This document shows, piece after piece, positions 1-6,970 of a stretch of 22,384 nt of DNA. The DNA is taken from contig FR882120.1 in assembly GCA_000435635.1 (NCBI GenBank), positions 30,494 to 52,877 of the forward strand, read 5' to 3'. The position numbers and the translations under genes were made by a program. The notes under the pieces were generated by a model, which did no database searches, was not told where the DNA came from, and saw only the letters and a list, made by a program, of their open reading frames with translations. Numbering within the stretch: the stretch's first letter is position 1; every line of letters begins with the position of its first letter. The DNA comes from Prevotella sp. CAG:1320. Its GTDB lineage: Bacteria; Bacteroidota; Bacteroidia; Bacteroidales; Bacteroidaceae.

Positions 1-626
1 AGCAGGCATTCCTGCAAATCCCTGGCACCTATGCCGGCGGGGTCGAGCCCTTGCAGGGCATAGAGCACTTCTTCTATCTCGGCGGGCTTCACGTCCATGT
101 ATTGGTAGATGGTCAGCTCGTCGCAAATGCTCTCAATGCTTTTCCTGAGCAGGCCATCGTCGTCAAGCGAGCCTATCAGGTATTCCATGATGGATTGTTG
201 CTTCTCGGTCAAGTCCAGCATGCCTACCTGTTCTTTCAGCTTGTCATAGAACGAGACGGTGTCTCCGTATACAATCTCTTCGTAGTCGGCGTTGTTGCGG
301 TGGTCGTAACTGCCTTCCGTCATCACGTCATCCTTGCCTATGTTCTCCAGGGCTGAATCCAAAGCGTCGGCTCTTTCCTCTCGTTCGCTTTGGCTTTCAT
401 AGTCTTCCGCGTCATCGCCCGTGTCTACTCCCTCATAGCTGTCGGCGGTTTCGTCTTCGGAAGGCAATGTCTCCAATGCCGGATTGTCGTCCAGTTCGGC
501 TCTCACGCTTTCTTCCAGTCCCGTCAAAGGCATTTCCAGCAACTTCACTTGCAGTAGTTGCTGTGCCGTGAGCCGCTGTTGCAGTTGCAGCTTTTGCTCT
601 TGCGTCTGTATGAGTTTTTGTGCCAT
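1..626 (-). CDS. rpoN: RNA polymerase sigma-54 factor, N-terminal part (cut by window edge)
   Basis: Alternative sigma factor that directs core RNA polymerase to -24/-12 promoters and needs AAA+ activators. The reverse-strand reading begins MAQKLIQTQEQKLQLQQRLT and continues into QQLLQVKLLEMPL and ELDDNPALE, the glutamine/leucine-rich activator-interacting region I typical of RpoN. An acidic linker follows at about residues 55-90 (region II), then the start of the core-binding domain, where YLIGSLDDDGLL and LDPAGIGARDLQECLL are family hallmarks. About 208 codons are visible; the DNA-binding part with the RpoN box lies outside the window. The ATG is one base after the stop of the upstream 215-aa gene, so the two are almost certainly co-transcribed and translationally coupled. 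Identification is from family motifs seen directly. Confidence 0.96.
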   Translation of the reverse strand, partial: MAQKLIQTQEQKLQLQQRLTAQQLLQVKLLEMPLTGLEESVRAELDDNPALETLPSEDETADSYEGVDTGDDAEDYESQSEREERADALDSALENIGKDDVMTEGSYDHRNNADYEEIVYGDTVSFYDKLKEQVGMLDLTEKQQSIMEYLIGSLDDDGLLRKSIESICDELTIYQYMDVKPAEIEEVLYALQGLDPAGIGARDLQECL

Positions 627-627
627 G

Positions 628-1275
628 TTACTTGATGAAGTATTCCTTGAGTTGGGTGGCCAGCGTGTAGAGCTTGTCGGGATGCTCGTTGCCGTAGCGT
701 CTCCATATCTGGTCGCAGGCGGGAAGCAATGGGCTGAAGCACACCTCTCCGTGGTTCAGGTAGGGGTCGCATATTTGATATACTTCCATTACCTCGGCTA
801 TGATCGTGGGCTTTACCTTGATGAGTTTGCCCAGCTCTATGACTTCAGGAGTCTCTTGCCGCATGGTGATGGGCGTGAGTTGGAAATATAAGTCCAGTAT
901 GAGTATCAATTTCACGGGCGTAAGCTCAGGGTGCGTTTCCAATGGATGCCAGTCTTTCTCAAAGGACTCATTTACCTCTACGCCCTCGTAAAACAATTCC
1001 GCGTTGCCCAATCCTCGCATCTTGCGCAGCGTGGTGATATCTTTCTTCAGTTTCTTGGGATTGTCGCCATAGGTAGCCCATAGGCGTTCCATGGACGGGG
1101 TAAGCAAGCGCAACTGGAACATTTGCTTGTGCAGGTATTGTGGCGGGATATGCCATTCCAGGCTTAAGTCCACCATGCGCTTGGCGTATAGTGGCTTCAC
1201 GCCCACGGGCTTCTCCAAGTATACTTGCAGCAGCTGTGGCCAATACTCGTCAGACCATCTGGGATGTCTTGCCAT
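628..1275 (-). CDS. conserved hypothetical protein upstream of rpoN
   Basis: A 215-aa protein that I do not recognise by family name. It starts MARHPRWSDEYWPQLLQVYL and is rich in aromatic residues, leucine and charged residues. It has no signal peptide or membrane segment, so it is probably cytosolic and largely helical. Its C-terminus ends LATQLKEYFIK. The ATG at 1275 lies about 52 nt below a good promoter (1334-1364), and no nearer start competes. The stop codon is separated by a single base from the rpoN ATG, so translation of rpoN probably depends on it. The context suggests a housekeeping role or a partner of sigma-54, but nothing in the sequence proves this. Confidence is high for a real gene and low for any function. 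Confidence 0.85.
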   Translation of the reverse strand: MARHPRWSDEYWPQLLQVYLEKPVGVKPLYAKRMVDLSLEWHIPPQYLHKQMFQLRLLTPSMERLWATYGDNPKKLKKDITTLRKMRGLGNAELFYEGVEVNESFEKDWHPLETHPELTPVKLILILDLYFQLTPITMRQETPEVIELGKLIKVKPTIIAEVMEVYQICDPYLNHGEVCFSPLLPACDQIWRRYGNEHPDKLYTLATQLKEYFIK

Positions 1276-1333
1276 GTCCTCTTGCCTTGTTCTCGGTTTA
1301 TCGGCGGCTTTCTGGCGACCGCTTATCTGATTG

Positions 1334-1364
1334 CAAATTTAGTGTTTTTCATCGGTATGGCAAA
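1334..1364 (-). promoter_or_regulatory. Bacteroidetes-type promoter of the 215-aa gene and rpoN
   Basis: On the minus strand, TTTG (1364-1361) is followed after 19 bases by TAAATTTG (1341-1334). Both elements match the Bacteroides consensus TTTG / TAnnTTTG perfectly. Transcription should start near 1327, leaving a leader of about 50 nt before the ATG at 1275. Confidence 0.8.
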
Positions 1365-1377
1365 ATAAAAGCAAAAG

Positions 1378-1784
1378 AAAAAAGCGCACGACACCTGGAC
1401 TTCTCCAAGGCCATACGCCCATATCTACTTTGAAAGAACTTTTCGCTTTGATGGAATGGGCTGTTTCCGCCACCCATCGCATCGCCTGTGGCTACTCACG
1501 TAGCTCTCCAGGCATTATCCTCAAACACACTCTCTTCCTTTACCTCTCGTAAAGCTTCCTATTGAGTCCTTCTCACTTTCTAATTACCTTCTCACTAATA
1601 CCTAAATCTACTCAAACAACTTTGCTTCTCGTAATCCTTCGTTCACAATCTTTTCTTACCTTATCCTACCTATCTCTGTTTTTCCTGAATGCTCAATCTT
1701 TATCACCTCGCTAAATACCTGCTTGGGATGCGACTTGTCTTTTCTACCTTTCTCTATGAGTTCAGGTCGTATTGTTGTCTTTTG
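1378..1784 (-). ncRNA. candidate non-coding RNA of about 400 nt
   Basis: A perfect promoter at 1791-1822 fires leftward from about 1784 into sequence with no recognisable reading frame. The predicted transcript contains a hairpin at 1538-1554 (CTTTAC/GTAAAG, five-base loop). It also has a two-part stem at 1484-1513, with outer GCCTG/CAGGC and inner GCTAC/GTAGC capped by GTGA, a GNRA-type tetraloop. Near the end, a small hairpin at 1394-1410 is followed 10 bases later by a U6 run. This lies just before the next promoter (1334-1364), so it would be an independent unit. It could instead be a long alternative leader for the rpoN operon or decayed sequence; no known RNA family was recognised. Confidence 0.35.
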
Positions 1785-1790
1785 ACGATG

Positions 1791-1822
1791 CAAAAGTACG
1801 CGATATATTGATTGCGCACAAA
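1791..1822 (-). promoter_or_regulatory. orphan Bacteroidetes-type promoter
   Basis: On the minus strand, TTTG (1822-1819), a 20-base spacer and TACTTTTG (1798-1791) match the consensus at every defined position. No gene starts within 500 bp downstream on that strand. Its target is therefore either a non-coding RNA or a long upstream leader of the 215-aa gene and rpoN. Confidence 0.65.
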
Positions 1823-1983
1823 CTTTTTGATGGGAAAATAAGCTTCCAGACCCTATTTCTTGACCTACGTCAATTATGCTGTGTGCGTGCACGATATGTT
1901 GTACAACATAATTAAGCCAGTGTTTCCGTAAGAAAGGTAATGGAAACCGTAATGCTTTTAAGGGCTATGTGCCGGAAATTGCT

Positions 1984-1991
1984 TATCTTCG
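1984..1991 (+). promoter_or_regulatory. probable -7 element for the membrane metallophosphoesterase
   Basis: TATCTTCG matches TAnnTTTG at all but one position and lies 40 bp before the ATG at 2032. No clear TTTG is present at the -33 position, so the promoter may be weak or activator-dependent. Confidence 0.45.
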
Positions 1992-2004
1992 CGCTATACC
2001 TATT

Positions 2005-2018
2005 TATATATATATATA
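2005..2018. repeat. (TA)7 dinucleotide run
   Basis: Seven TA units lie in the predicted leader, 13 bp before the ATG at 2032 and downstream of the -7 element at 1984-1991. Such runs can vary in length by slippage; here that would alter leader length rather than reading frame. Confidence 0.7.
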
Positions 2019-2031
2019 ATAATTGGAGTCT

Positions 2032-3123
2032 ATGTGGATGTTATTGTTCCTCGCGCTTCCTTTGGCAGGCTTGGCCTATGTGTCGTGGCATCTTTATTGC
2101 TTGTTGCCCTTTTCCGCTCCGTGGCGTTGGGTGGTCATTGCCTTGGGGTGGTTGGCCTTTCTTTGTGTCTTCGCCAGTTTCTCCCGCTTGATAGACCATG
2201 TGTCCTTGGACTTAGGCGCGGTTTTCTATGAGACGGGCTTTTCTTCCATTTTCGTGCTTCTCTATTTGGTCATTATGTTTCTCCTGCTGGACTTGGGCAG
2301 GCTCTTCCATCTTGTTCCCAAGTCGTGGCTGCACGCCAACGCCGTGACCTCGGCGGTTGTTTGTGCCTTGATGGTAGGAGTGTTTACCTATGCTTACCTC
2401 CATTATAGACACAAGGAACGGCAGGTCTTGGAACTGCCCACGGTCAAACGTCTCTCCAAAGACCTGAAAATCGTGATGATGAGCGACCTGCACCTAGGCT
2501 ATCACAATCGCAGGCAAGAGCTGGCCAGATGGGTAGACATGGTCAATGCCGAGCGTCCCGACTTGATATTGGTGGCGGGCGATATCATTGACATGAGCCT
2601 TAGACCCTTGCGGGAAGAGGACATGGCCTCGGAATTGCGCCGACTGCAAGCCCCCGTTTACGCTTGCTTGGGCAACCACGAGTATTATAGCGGTGAACCT
2701 CGGGCCTTGGACTTCTATCGGGAGGCGGGCATTCATCTGCTCAGGGACAGCGTGGTTACTGTGGGCGACTTGCGCATAGCGGGCCGGGACGACCGCTCCA
2801 ATCCCCGCCGCAAGTCAGTAAAGGCCTTGTTGGGCGGGACAGACCAGCGGAGATACACCATTCTGCTAGACCACCAACCCTACCATTTGGAGGAAGCGGA
2901 GCGCGCGGGCGTGGACTTCCAATTCAGCGGGCATACCCATCACGGGCAGTTGTGGCCTATCTCCTGGATAACGGAGTCCCTTTATGAGTGCGCCTATGGT
3001 TCTTGGCGGCGAGGCAATACCCGTTATTACATCAGTTCGGGTGTGGGCATCTGGGGAGCCAAGTTCCGTATAGGCACTTGCTCGGAGTATGTCGTGGCGC
3101 ATATCAAAGGAGGGACGAAGTGA
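2032..3123 (+). CDS. membrane-anchored metallophosphoesterase (YkuE/YaeI-like)
   Basis: A 363-aa calcineurin-type phosphoesterase held in the inner membrane. Four hydrophobic segments (about residues 2-24, 32-53, 73-93 and 104-124) precede a catalytic domain. The dimetal site is intact: D152 and H154 in SDLHLGYH, D184 in VAGDIID, N215/H216 in GNHEYY, H281 in LLDHQPY, and GHTHHGQLWP at 300-309. Homologues such as YkuE and YaeI act on phospholipid head groups or lipid-linked substrates; the substrate here is not visible. An in-frame TTG at 2023 would add three residues, but ATG at 2032 is the better start. The gene is monocistronic and converges on the operon ending at 3215. Confidence 0.9.
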   Translation: MWMLLFLALPLAGLAYVSWHLYCLLPFSAPWRWVVIALGWLAFLCVFASFSRLIDHVSLDLGAVFYETGFSSIFVLLYLVIMFLLLDLGRLFHLVPKSWLHANAVTSAVVCALMVGVFTYAYLHYRHKERQVLELPTVKRLSKDLKIVMMSDLHLGYHNRRQELARWVDMVNAERPDLILVAGDIIDMSLRPLREEDMASELRRLQAPVYACLGNHEYYSGEPRALDFYREAGIHLLRDSVVTVGDLRIAGRDDRSNPRRKSVKALLGGTDQRRYTILLDHQPYHLEEAERAGVDFQFSGHTHHGQLWPISWITESLYECAYGSWRRGNTRYYISSGVGIWGAKFRIGTCSEYVVAHIKGGTK

Positions 3124-3214
3124 ACTGTCTATTCATGGATAAATCTCTGTACGTTTCTTCCTTTTTCTCACTTTGTTATGCTTCAAAGGCGAGTTTGTAT
3201 TGTTTTATGGCAAG

Positions 3215-3826
3215 TCAGTCGAGCGCTAATAATATGGGAGCGCGGATAAGATTATAATCATCATCAATAACTGCCGCGTTGGAGAATGTCATGCCATGAC
3301 ACTTTTCTATGCCGTAACAACTATGTTCGTGTCCAAACAAATGTAAACGTGGCTTTATGGTAAATATACGCTTGCGTAAAACAACGTCGCCATGACAGGC
3401 GGGACCGGAACCATAGTCAGAAAAATCCAAAATACCATAGGGAGGTTGATGGGTGATGACAATATCAATGCCACAGGGAATGTCAAGCAGATACCTATCA
3501 TACAGTCCCGCAATACAATCTTGCATAAACATGGGTACGCCATAAAACCTTATGCCGTCAATGACAGTGCCGGAATTGCAAAGATAATGGACGTTTGGAG
3601 GTAGTCCTTCTATCGAATTCGCACCATACATGCAGAAGTCATGATTGCCTGCAATGAATATCTTATAGGGATGAGGCAAGTCGCTAAACCAATTCATGAA
3701 ATCGTAAGCCTCGGCCTCAGAACCGGCCATGGTGAAATCACCGGAATGCACTATGATATCGGCCTCGGGAAGCTCTGCCAGGTCACGATGTAGGCAATGG
3801 GTGTCAGACAGATGCAATATCTTCAT
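3215..3826 (-). CDS. soluble calcineurin-like metallophosphoesterase
   Basis: A 203-aa, single-domain phosphoesterase of the small MPPED-like type, with no signal or membrane segment. All metal-binding motifs are present: D8 and H10 in LSDTH, D30 in HSGDF, N61-H62-D63 in AGNHDF, H126 in ITHQPPYG, and GHEH at 165-168. Enzymes of this group hydrolyse phosphodiesters, often nucleotides or nucleic acids, but the substrate cannot be read from sequence. It is the last gene of a four-gene operon: its ATG directly abuts the TAA of the RNase J-like gene with no base between, implying translational coupling. That context suggests nucleic-acid or nucleotide metabolism together with its partners. Confidence 0.9.
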   Translation of the reverse strand: MKILHLSDTHCLHRDLAELPEADIIVHSGDFTMAGSEAEAYDFMNWFSDLPHPYKIFIAGNHDFCMYGANSIEGLPPNVHYLCNSGTVIDGIRFYGVPMFMQDCIAGLYDRYLLDIPCGIDIVITHQPPYGILDFSDYGSGPACHGDVVLRKRIFTIKPRLHLFGHEHSCYGIEKCHGMTFSNAAVIDDDYNLIRAPILLALD

Positions 3827-5083
3827 TTATTGTAACACGCTAATATCAACATCACGGATTTTATACTCACCTGTTTGAAACACCCGATAAGCATTCATGT
3901 CGAGTATACCCGCAAGGCAAGTTTCCTTATCTTTATGAATGGGGATTATTCCTATCCTGGGATTAACGGTGGCGCATACTTTGGCCAAGGTGTCGACATC
4001 CGCATGGCCACTCGTATGAAAACCGTCCTTAGTGCCATCGGCTATGTGCCCATTGAACAGACTCCTCATCTCCGCCACGCCGTCCAGGCTGTAATCCTTT
4101 CCTTTTTCGGCATAACCGCTCCACATAGAATAAACCAGCCACGCAGCCTCCTCATCGTAAACATTCATCATGCGTTTCACCAAGTCGTGCATGCTTGTAC
4201 GAACGACCATTAGGAAGCCTGCTCGTCCAAGATAGGCCTTGACATTCTTTGAACTATAGTCCCTAAGTGAGAACGCATTGTCAAAATCAAACAAGCCACT
4301 GTACTTACCCGAATAACGAGTGAATATATTGAGTACACTCTTTTGGTAGGGGTCTACGACGAACACACGCCCCGTGACTTTGCAGGCCGCATGGAGTGAT
4401 GCCAATCTTTCCATGTCTGTGGAAGAGCACAGTGCGAAAACGTATTTGTGTTGCCTTAATAGCTTTATCACATTCCGCTGGATGTCAAACTCACGTACTA
4501 CGGTCTCGCTTCTGCGGCCAAGCATCGTGCCCTCGGTAATTAACACATCAACCTGTTTCACGAACTTTCCCAACATATCGAACAAGCTCTTCCCTAAATA
4601 GCCGTGTCCCCTGAAATCACCTGTATGCAGTATGGTCTTGCCATCGCAACATATCTTCAACATATAGGAATCAAATGCGGAATGACTTACAAAATAGGGA
4701 GTGACCATCATCTTCTCCTTTCCCCCGACATCTATGCTACGCCCTGCCACATATGTTAGCATCTTATTCGCCAGAAGCGAGCTCGCCTGTTGGTTGAGAA
4801 CTGCGTACTTACATTTCATGACCTCCCTTGCGCCAGCCCCGATATATTGCGGTATGTTATCGGGTACCAGAGTGTGAAGCCCCACATGGTCGGCATGATA
4901 ATGGGTGTAAAATATCGCGTCGGCACCGGCTGTCATATTTTCTATCTGTGCTTTCGTCAATTCCTTTTTCTGGCTGTCGGGCAGGTCACTGCCGAAGTCA
5001 ATGAAAATCTTGCAGCCTTCTGTTGATATTTCTGTTATACAACCGCCTATCTGGTTAGCTCCACGATGTACCTTTATGTTCAT
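3827..5083 (-). CDS. MBL-fold beta-CASP hydrolase, RNase J-like
   Basis: A 418-aa metallo-beta-lactamase-fold protein. The N-terminal strand pattern VHRGANQIGGCITEIS and the zinc motif HYHADH (61-66) are followed by H134, D156 in TGDFRGHG, the beta-CASP-type SGHAD (358-362) and a terminal histidine in IPIH (380-383). Together these match the RNase J/CPSF-73 group of RNA or DNA nucleases. It is shorter than bacterial RNase J (about 550 aa) and appears to lack the C-terminal dimerisation domain, so it is a relative rather than the housekeeping enzyme. It is third in a four-gene operon, 36 bp after the 178-aa gene and abutting the phosphoesterase gene. Nuclease activity is inferred from the family; the motifs are seen. 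Confidence 0.88.
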   Translation of the reverse strand: MNIKVHRGANQIGGCITEISTEGCKIFIDFGSDLPDSQKKELTKAQIENMTAGADAIFYTHYHADHVGLHTLVPDNIPQYIGAGAREVMKCKYAVLNQQASSLLANKMLTYVAGRSIDVGGKEKMMVTPYFVSHSAFDSYMLKICCDGKTILHTGDFRGHGYLGKSLFDMLGKFVKQVDVLITEGTMLGRRSETVVREFDIQRNVIKLLRQHKYVFALCSSTDMERLASLHAACKVTGRVFVVDPYQKSVLNIFTRYSGKYSGLFDFDNAFSLRDYSSKNVKAYLGRAGFLMVVRTSMHDLVKRMMNVYDEEAAWLVYSMWSGYAEKGKDYSLDGVAEMRSLFNGHIADGTKDGFHTSGHADVDTLAKVCATVNPRIGIIPIHKDKETCLAGILDMNAYRVFQTGEYKIRDVDISVLQ

Positions 5084-5119
5084 GTCTTGCGTTCTTTTTC
5101 TTAGAATAGAGCCATTTTC

Positions 5120-5656
5120 TCATGATTTCAACACGCGCTTAAATACCACCACCATGTTCGGCAACTTCAAGGCTGGTTGTCCAAGACGTGTCGTTACGTC
5201 GCGGTAACGTTCTTTCACCCAGTCTGCCACCCTGTTGCGGTATTCGTTGTCATAATAGACATCAATTTGAAGCGGTAAGCTTATCTTGTTGGCATCGGCA
5301 AGTGGTGAGGTCTCGTGCCCGGACTTAGCTGGTTCTACGTCAACAATGCCGAGAATGTAGGGCACTGCCGCTCCATTAAGCGAGCATTTTCCCGGTTCTG
5401 GCAGATATCCCAAATTGTTCTTTGCGCCTTTAAGTACATCTGCCAATGCCAATAGTCCGTCTGTTAAACCTTTTTCGCAAATTACGTCCAGCTCTTTATT
5501 TACAAGCGGGTCGTCGTCTGGAATGTCTAGTTCCCGTTTGCTCCTGTTCCACCAAACTTGGAATCTAAATGACTCGTTCTTGGCCTTTATGCTTAATATC
5601 TCTTTCCGTTTGTTGTCTTTTTCTTGTTCATTGCCTTTTGTTTGAAAGTTTATCAA
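5120..5656 (-). CDS. hypothetical protein, second gene of the nuclease operon
   Basis: A 178-aa protein that I do not recognise. It has a basic, charged N-terminus, a central segment RFQVWWNRSKRELDIPDDDP, a glycine/proline-rich middle around residues 80-125, and a C-terminus with strand-like VYYDNEYRNRV and MVVVFKRVLKS. No signal peptide or membrane segment is seen. The start must be TTG at 5656: the same frame has a TAA two codons upstream, and no internal ATG occurs early. The TTG overlaps the TGA of the upstream nuclease-like gene (TTGA), a typical translational-coupling junction. Coupling at about 1:1 with the PD-(D/E)XK protein suggests they form a complex or act as a pair; this is inference. 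Confidence 0.75.
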   Translation of the reverse strand: MINFQTKGNEQEKDNKRKEILSIKAKNESFRFQVWWNRSKRELDIPDDDPLVNKELDVICEKGLTDGLLALADVLKGAKNNLGYLPEPGKCSLNGAAVPYILGIVDVEPAKSGHETSPLADANKISLPLQIDVYYDNEYRNRVADWVKERYRDVTTRLGQPALKLPNMVVVFKRVLKS

Positions 5657-6582
5657 CCTTTATTTCCCAGCAAATCTTTAGGCTTAGCGACATCATATCT
5701 CACTTTGAGGTTGGCCTTGCTTTGATTCATTATATTTAAGATGTTTTCTAAATTACCGCCAATCAACGGATGAAAGTCGGAGGCTAAAAACAGAGCGTCT
5801 ATTTGACTTATTCTTTTTTCTGTCACGGCTTTGTATAAGGCTTTAACCCCACGATAATCTTTCTCGGTTTTCAGTGATTTGTCGTAGTTGATAGTGCCTT
5901 CTACCAGCAATCGCATTACATTTGCGTAATACACTAATTCGGAGATAATGCCTACGGCCTTGTTCCCTGCGTCTTTAAGCTCATAAATCTTTAAGACGTT
6001 ACCTTCAAGTTCCCAAATATCAATTTGGCTCGCGCCGCGAGGAGTAAAAGTGTTTTCAGTTAAAACCTCGTCAGTAAACAATCCCACAGGCAGCTGGTGC
6101 CTCATATTTTTATTGTTTTCTATCAGTTCGCGTTCCAGTTTTGCTTCATCGTTTTGGGCGGTTGGGCTTGCTTCTGTGCTAGGATAATTGACGACTAGTG
6201 AGGGTATTGACTTTTTTACATCTTCAACTTCCTTCTTGTTTTTCTCCGCTATAGAGACCCATGAGTAGTTTTCCTCAAAGAACGCCGCACGTAAACGAAA
6301 GCGGTTGTAGTGCTTTTGTTGCCGATTCTTTTCTTTCAGATCACGGCTGTAATCAGGCTGTTCCCACCCGACAACCACTTTCTCTACCTCTTTCATTCGC
6401 GACTTTATGCAAATCGCCCATCCTTCAAATGCAGAACCGTTATCCTGCATGTTCGCGACAACGCCTTTTCCCGATACAGTCAACCTCAACTCCCCGCCAT
6501 CGAGCTTAAACCCTATGGCTTTAGGTAGGCGTATACGCCTGTTCTTTTCTTGTAATCTTTCTTTGATATAATTCTTGTCCAT
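5653..6582 (-). CDS. PD-(D/E)XK nuclease-like protein
   Basis: A 309-aa protein heading the four-gene operon. Residues 162-220 form a restriction-endonuclease-like core: LPVGLF, then SQIDIWE with D188, then LKIYELKD with E201 and K203, followed by a helix containing GIISELVYYA. The D...ExK spacing and hydrophobic strands match the PD-(D/E)XK superfamily. The N-terminal half (1-130) is basic and tryptophan-containing and could bind nucleic acid; 131-160 is a low-complexity linker. The C-terminus (about 245-300) may complete the fold. Cleavage activity is inferred from the superfamily, since some members are inactive. The ATG at 6582 follows a perfect promoter with a 44-nt leader. Base composition is more AT-rich than the core genes around it, hinting at horizontal acquisition. 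Confidence 0.78.
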   Translation of the reverse strand: MDKNYIKERLQEKNRRIRLPKAIGFKLDGGELRLTVSGKGVVANMQDNGSAFEGWAICIKSRMKEVEKVVVGWEQPDYSRDLKEKNRQQKHYNRFRLRAAFFEENYSWVSIAEKNKKEVEDVKKSIPSLVVNYPSTEASPTAQNDEAKLERELIENNKNMRHQLPVGLFTDEVLTENTFTPRGASQIDIWELEGNVLKIYELKDAGNKAVGIISELVYYANVMRLLVEGTINYDKSLKTEKDYRGVKALYKAVTEKRISQIDALFLASDFHPLIGGNLENILNIMNQSKANLKVRYDVAKPKDLLGNKG

Positions 6583-6631
6583 GGTAAATAAATGGTTTTG
6601 GGGTTAAGAATTTCTAGTCTTTTCTTGTTCG

Positions 6632-6663
6632 CAAATGTAATTGATTTCAAAGTCACTTCCAAA
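6632..6663 (-). promoter_or_regulatory. promoter of the four-gene nuclease operon
   Basis: On the minus strand, TTTG (6663-6660), a 20-base spacer and TACATTTG (6639-6632) match the Bacteroidetes consensus fully. Start of transcription is expected near 6625, about 44 nt before the ATG at 6582. No other promoter is evident inside the operon. Confidence 0.78.
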
Positions 6664-6909
6664 TTATCTTTCTAATTATTGTTTATTTCCATAAATAATG
6701 AATTGATAGATACTTAATACCTAATACGAAGAAGGATGCAAAGCTAAATGTTGAATCGGATGTTTAGGACAATTTTAGCGAATAAGTAAACATATTGTGC
6801 TCCTTTGTATTATGTTATTTTGTAGGTACACATCTTATATATAATTACGAATGCGCGAGGTTTCCTGGATGTGTGTACTGGGTTTCCTGTAGATTATGTA
6901 CCCTTGGTG
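6664..6909. other. divergent AT-rich intergenic region
   Basis: The span between the two divergent promoters holds no reading frame. It contains a 22-bp-period direct repeat (two GGTTTCCTG copies at 6859 and 6881) next to the plus-strand promoter, and an imperfect inverted pair built on GTACACATC and GATGTGTGTAC. The rest is AT-rich sequence in which I see no structure. Confidence 0.6.
6859..6901 (+). promoter_or_regulatory. tandem direct repeat, possible activator site
   Basis: GGTTTCCTG occurs at 6859-6867 and 6881-6889, each copy followed 7-8 bases later by GTAC. The 22-bp period equals about two helical turns, so both copies face the same side of the DNA. The pair ends just before the -33 element at 6910, a usual place for an activator or repressor. 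No regulator can be named. Confidence 0.4.
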
Positions 6910-6941
6910 TTTGCTTCGCAAGGGAAAATTCGCTATATTCG
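6910..6941 (+). promoter_or_regulatory. promoter of the Imm26-like gene
   Basis: TTTG (6910-6913), 20 bases and TATATTCG (6934-6941), one mismatch from TAnnTTTG. The predicted leader to the ATG at 6971 is about 23 nt. Confidence 0.7.
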
Positions 6942-6970
6942 CGATGAGATTACCTTAACCCTTTCGCGCT

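Larger units (their letters stand above)
1365..2031. other. stretch without a convincing gene
   Basis: This 667-bp span between divergent genes has no believable reading frame. The part from about 1515 to 1770 is strongly pyrimidine-rich on the plus strand (purine-rich on minus), unlike the flanking genes. It contains a perfect minus-strand promoter (1791-1822), several hairpins (1394-1410, 1484-1513, 1538-1554), an A6 run at 1378-1383 that is U6 in a minus transcript, and a (TA)7 run just before the metallophosphoesterase gene. A candidate non-coding RNA is described separately. Confidence 0.7.

Noticed and set aside
1656..1892. 78-codon minus-strand reading frame
   Set aside because: Its start lies upstream of the perfect promoter at 1791-1822, so that transcript could not encode it in full; its composition is ordinary for random purine-rich sequence.
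3830..3836. TTGTAAC match to the proposed Pho-type heptamer
   Set aside because: It lies at the end of the RNase J-like coding region, is a single copy and has no -7 element at the right distance; chance alone predicts a few such matches.
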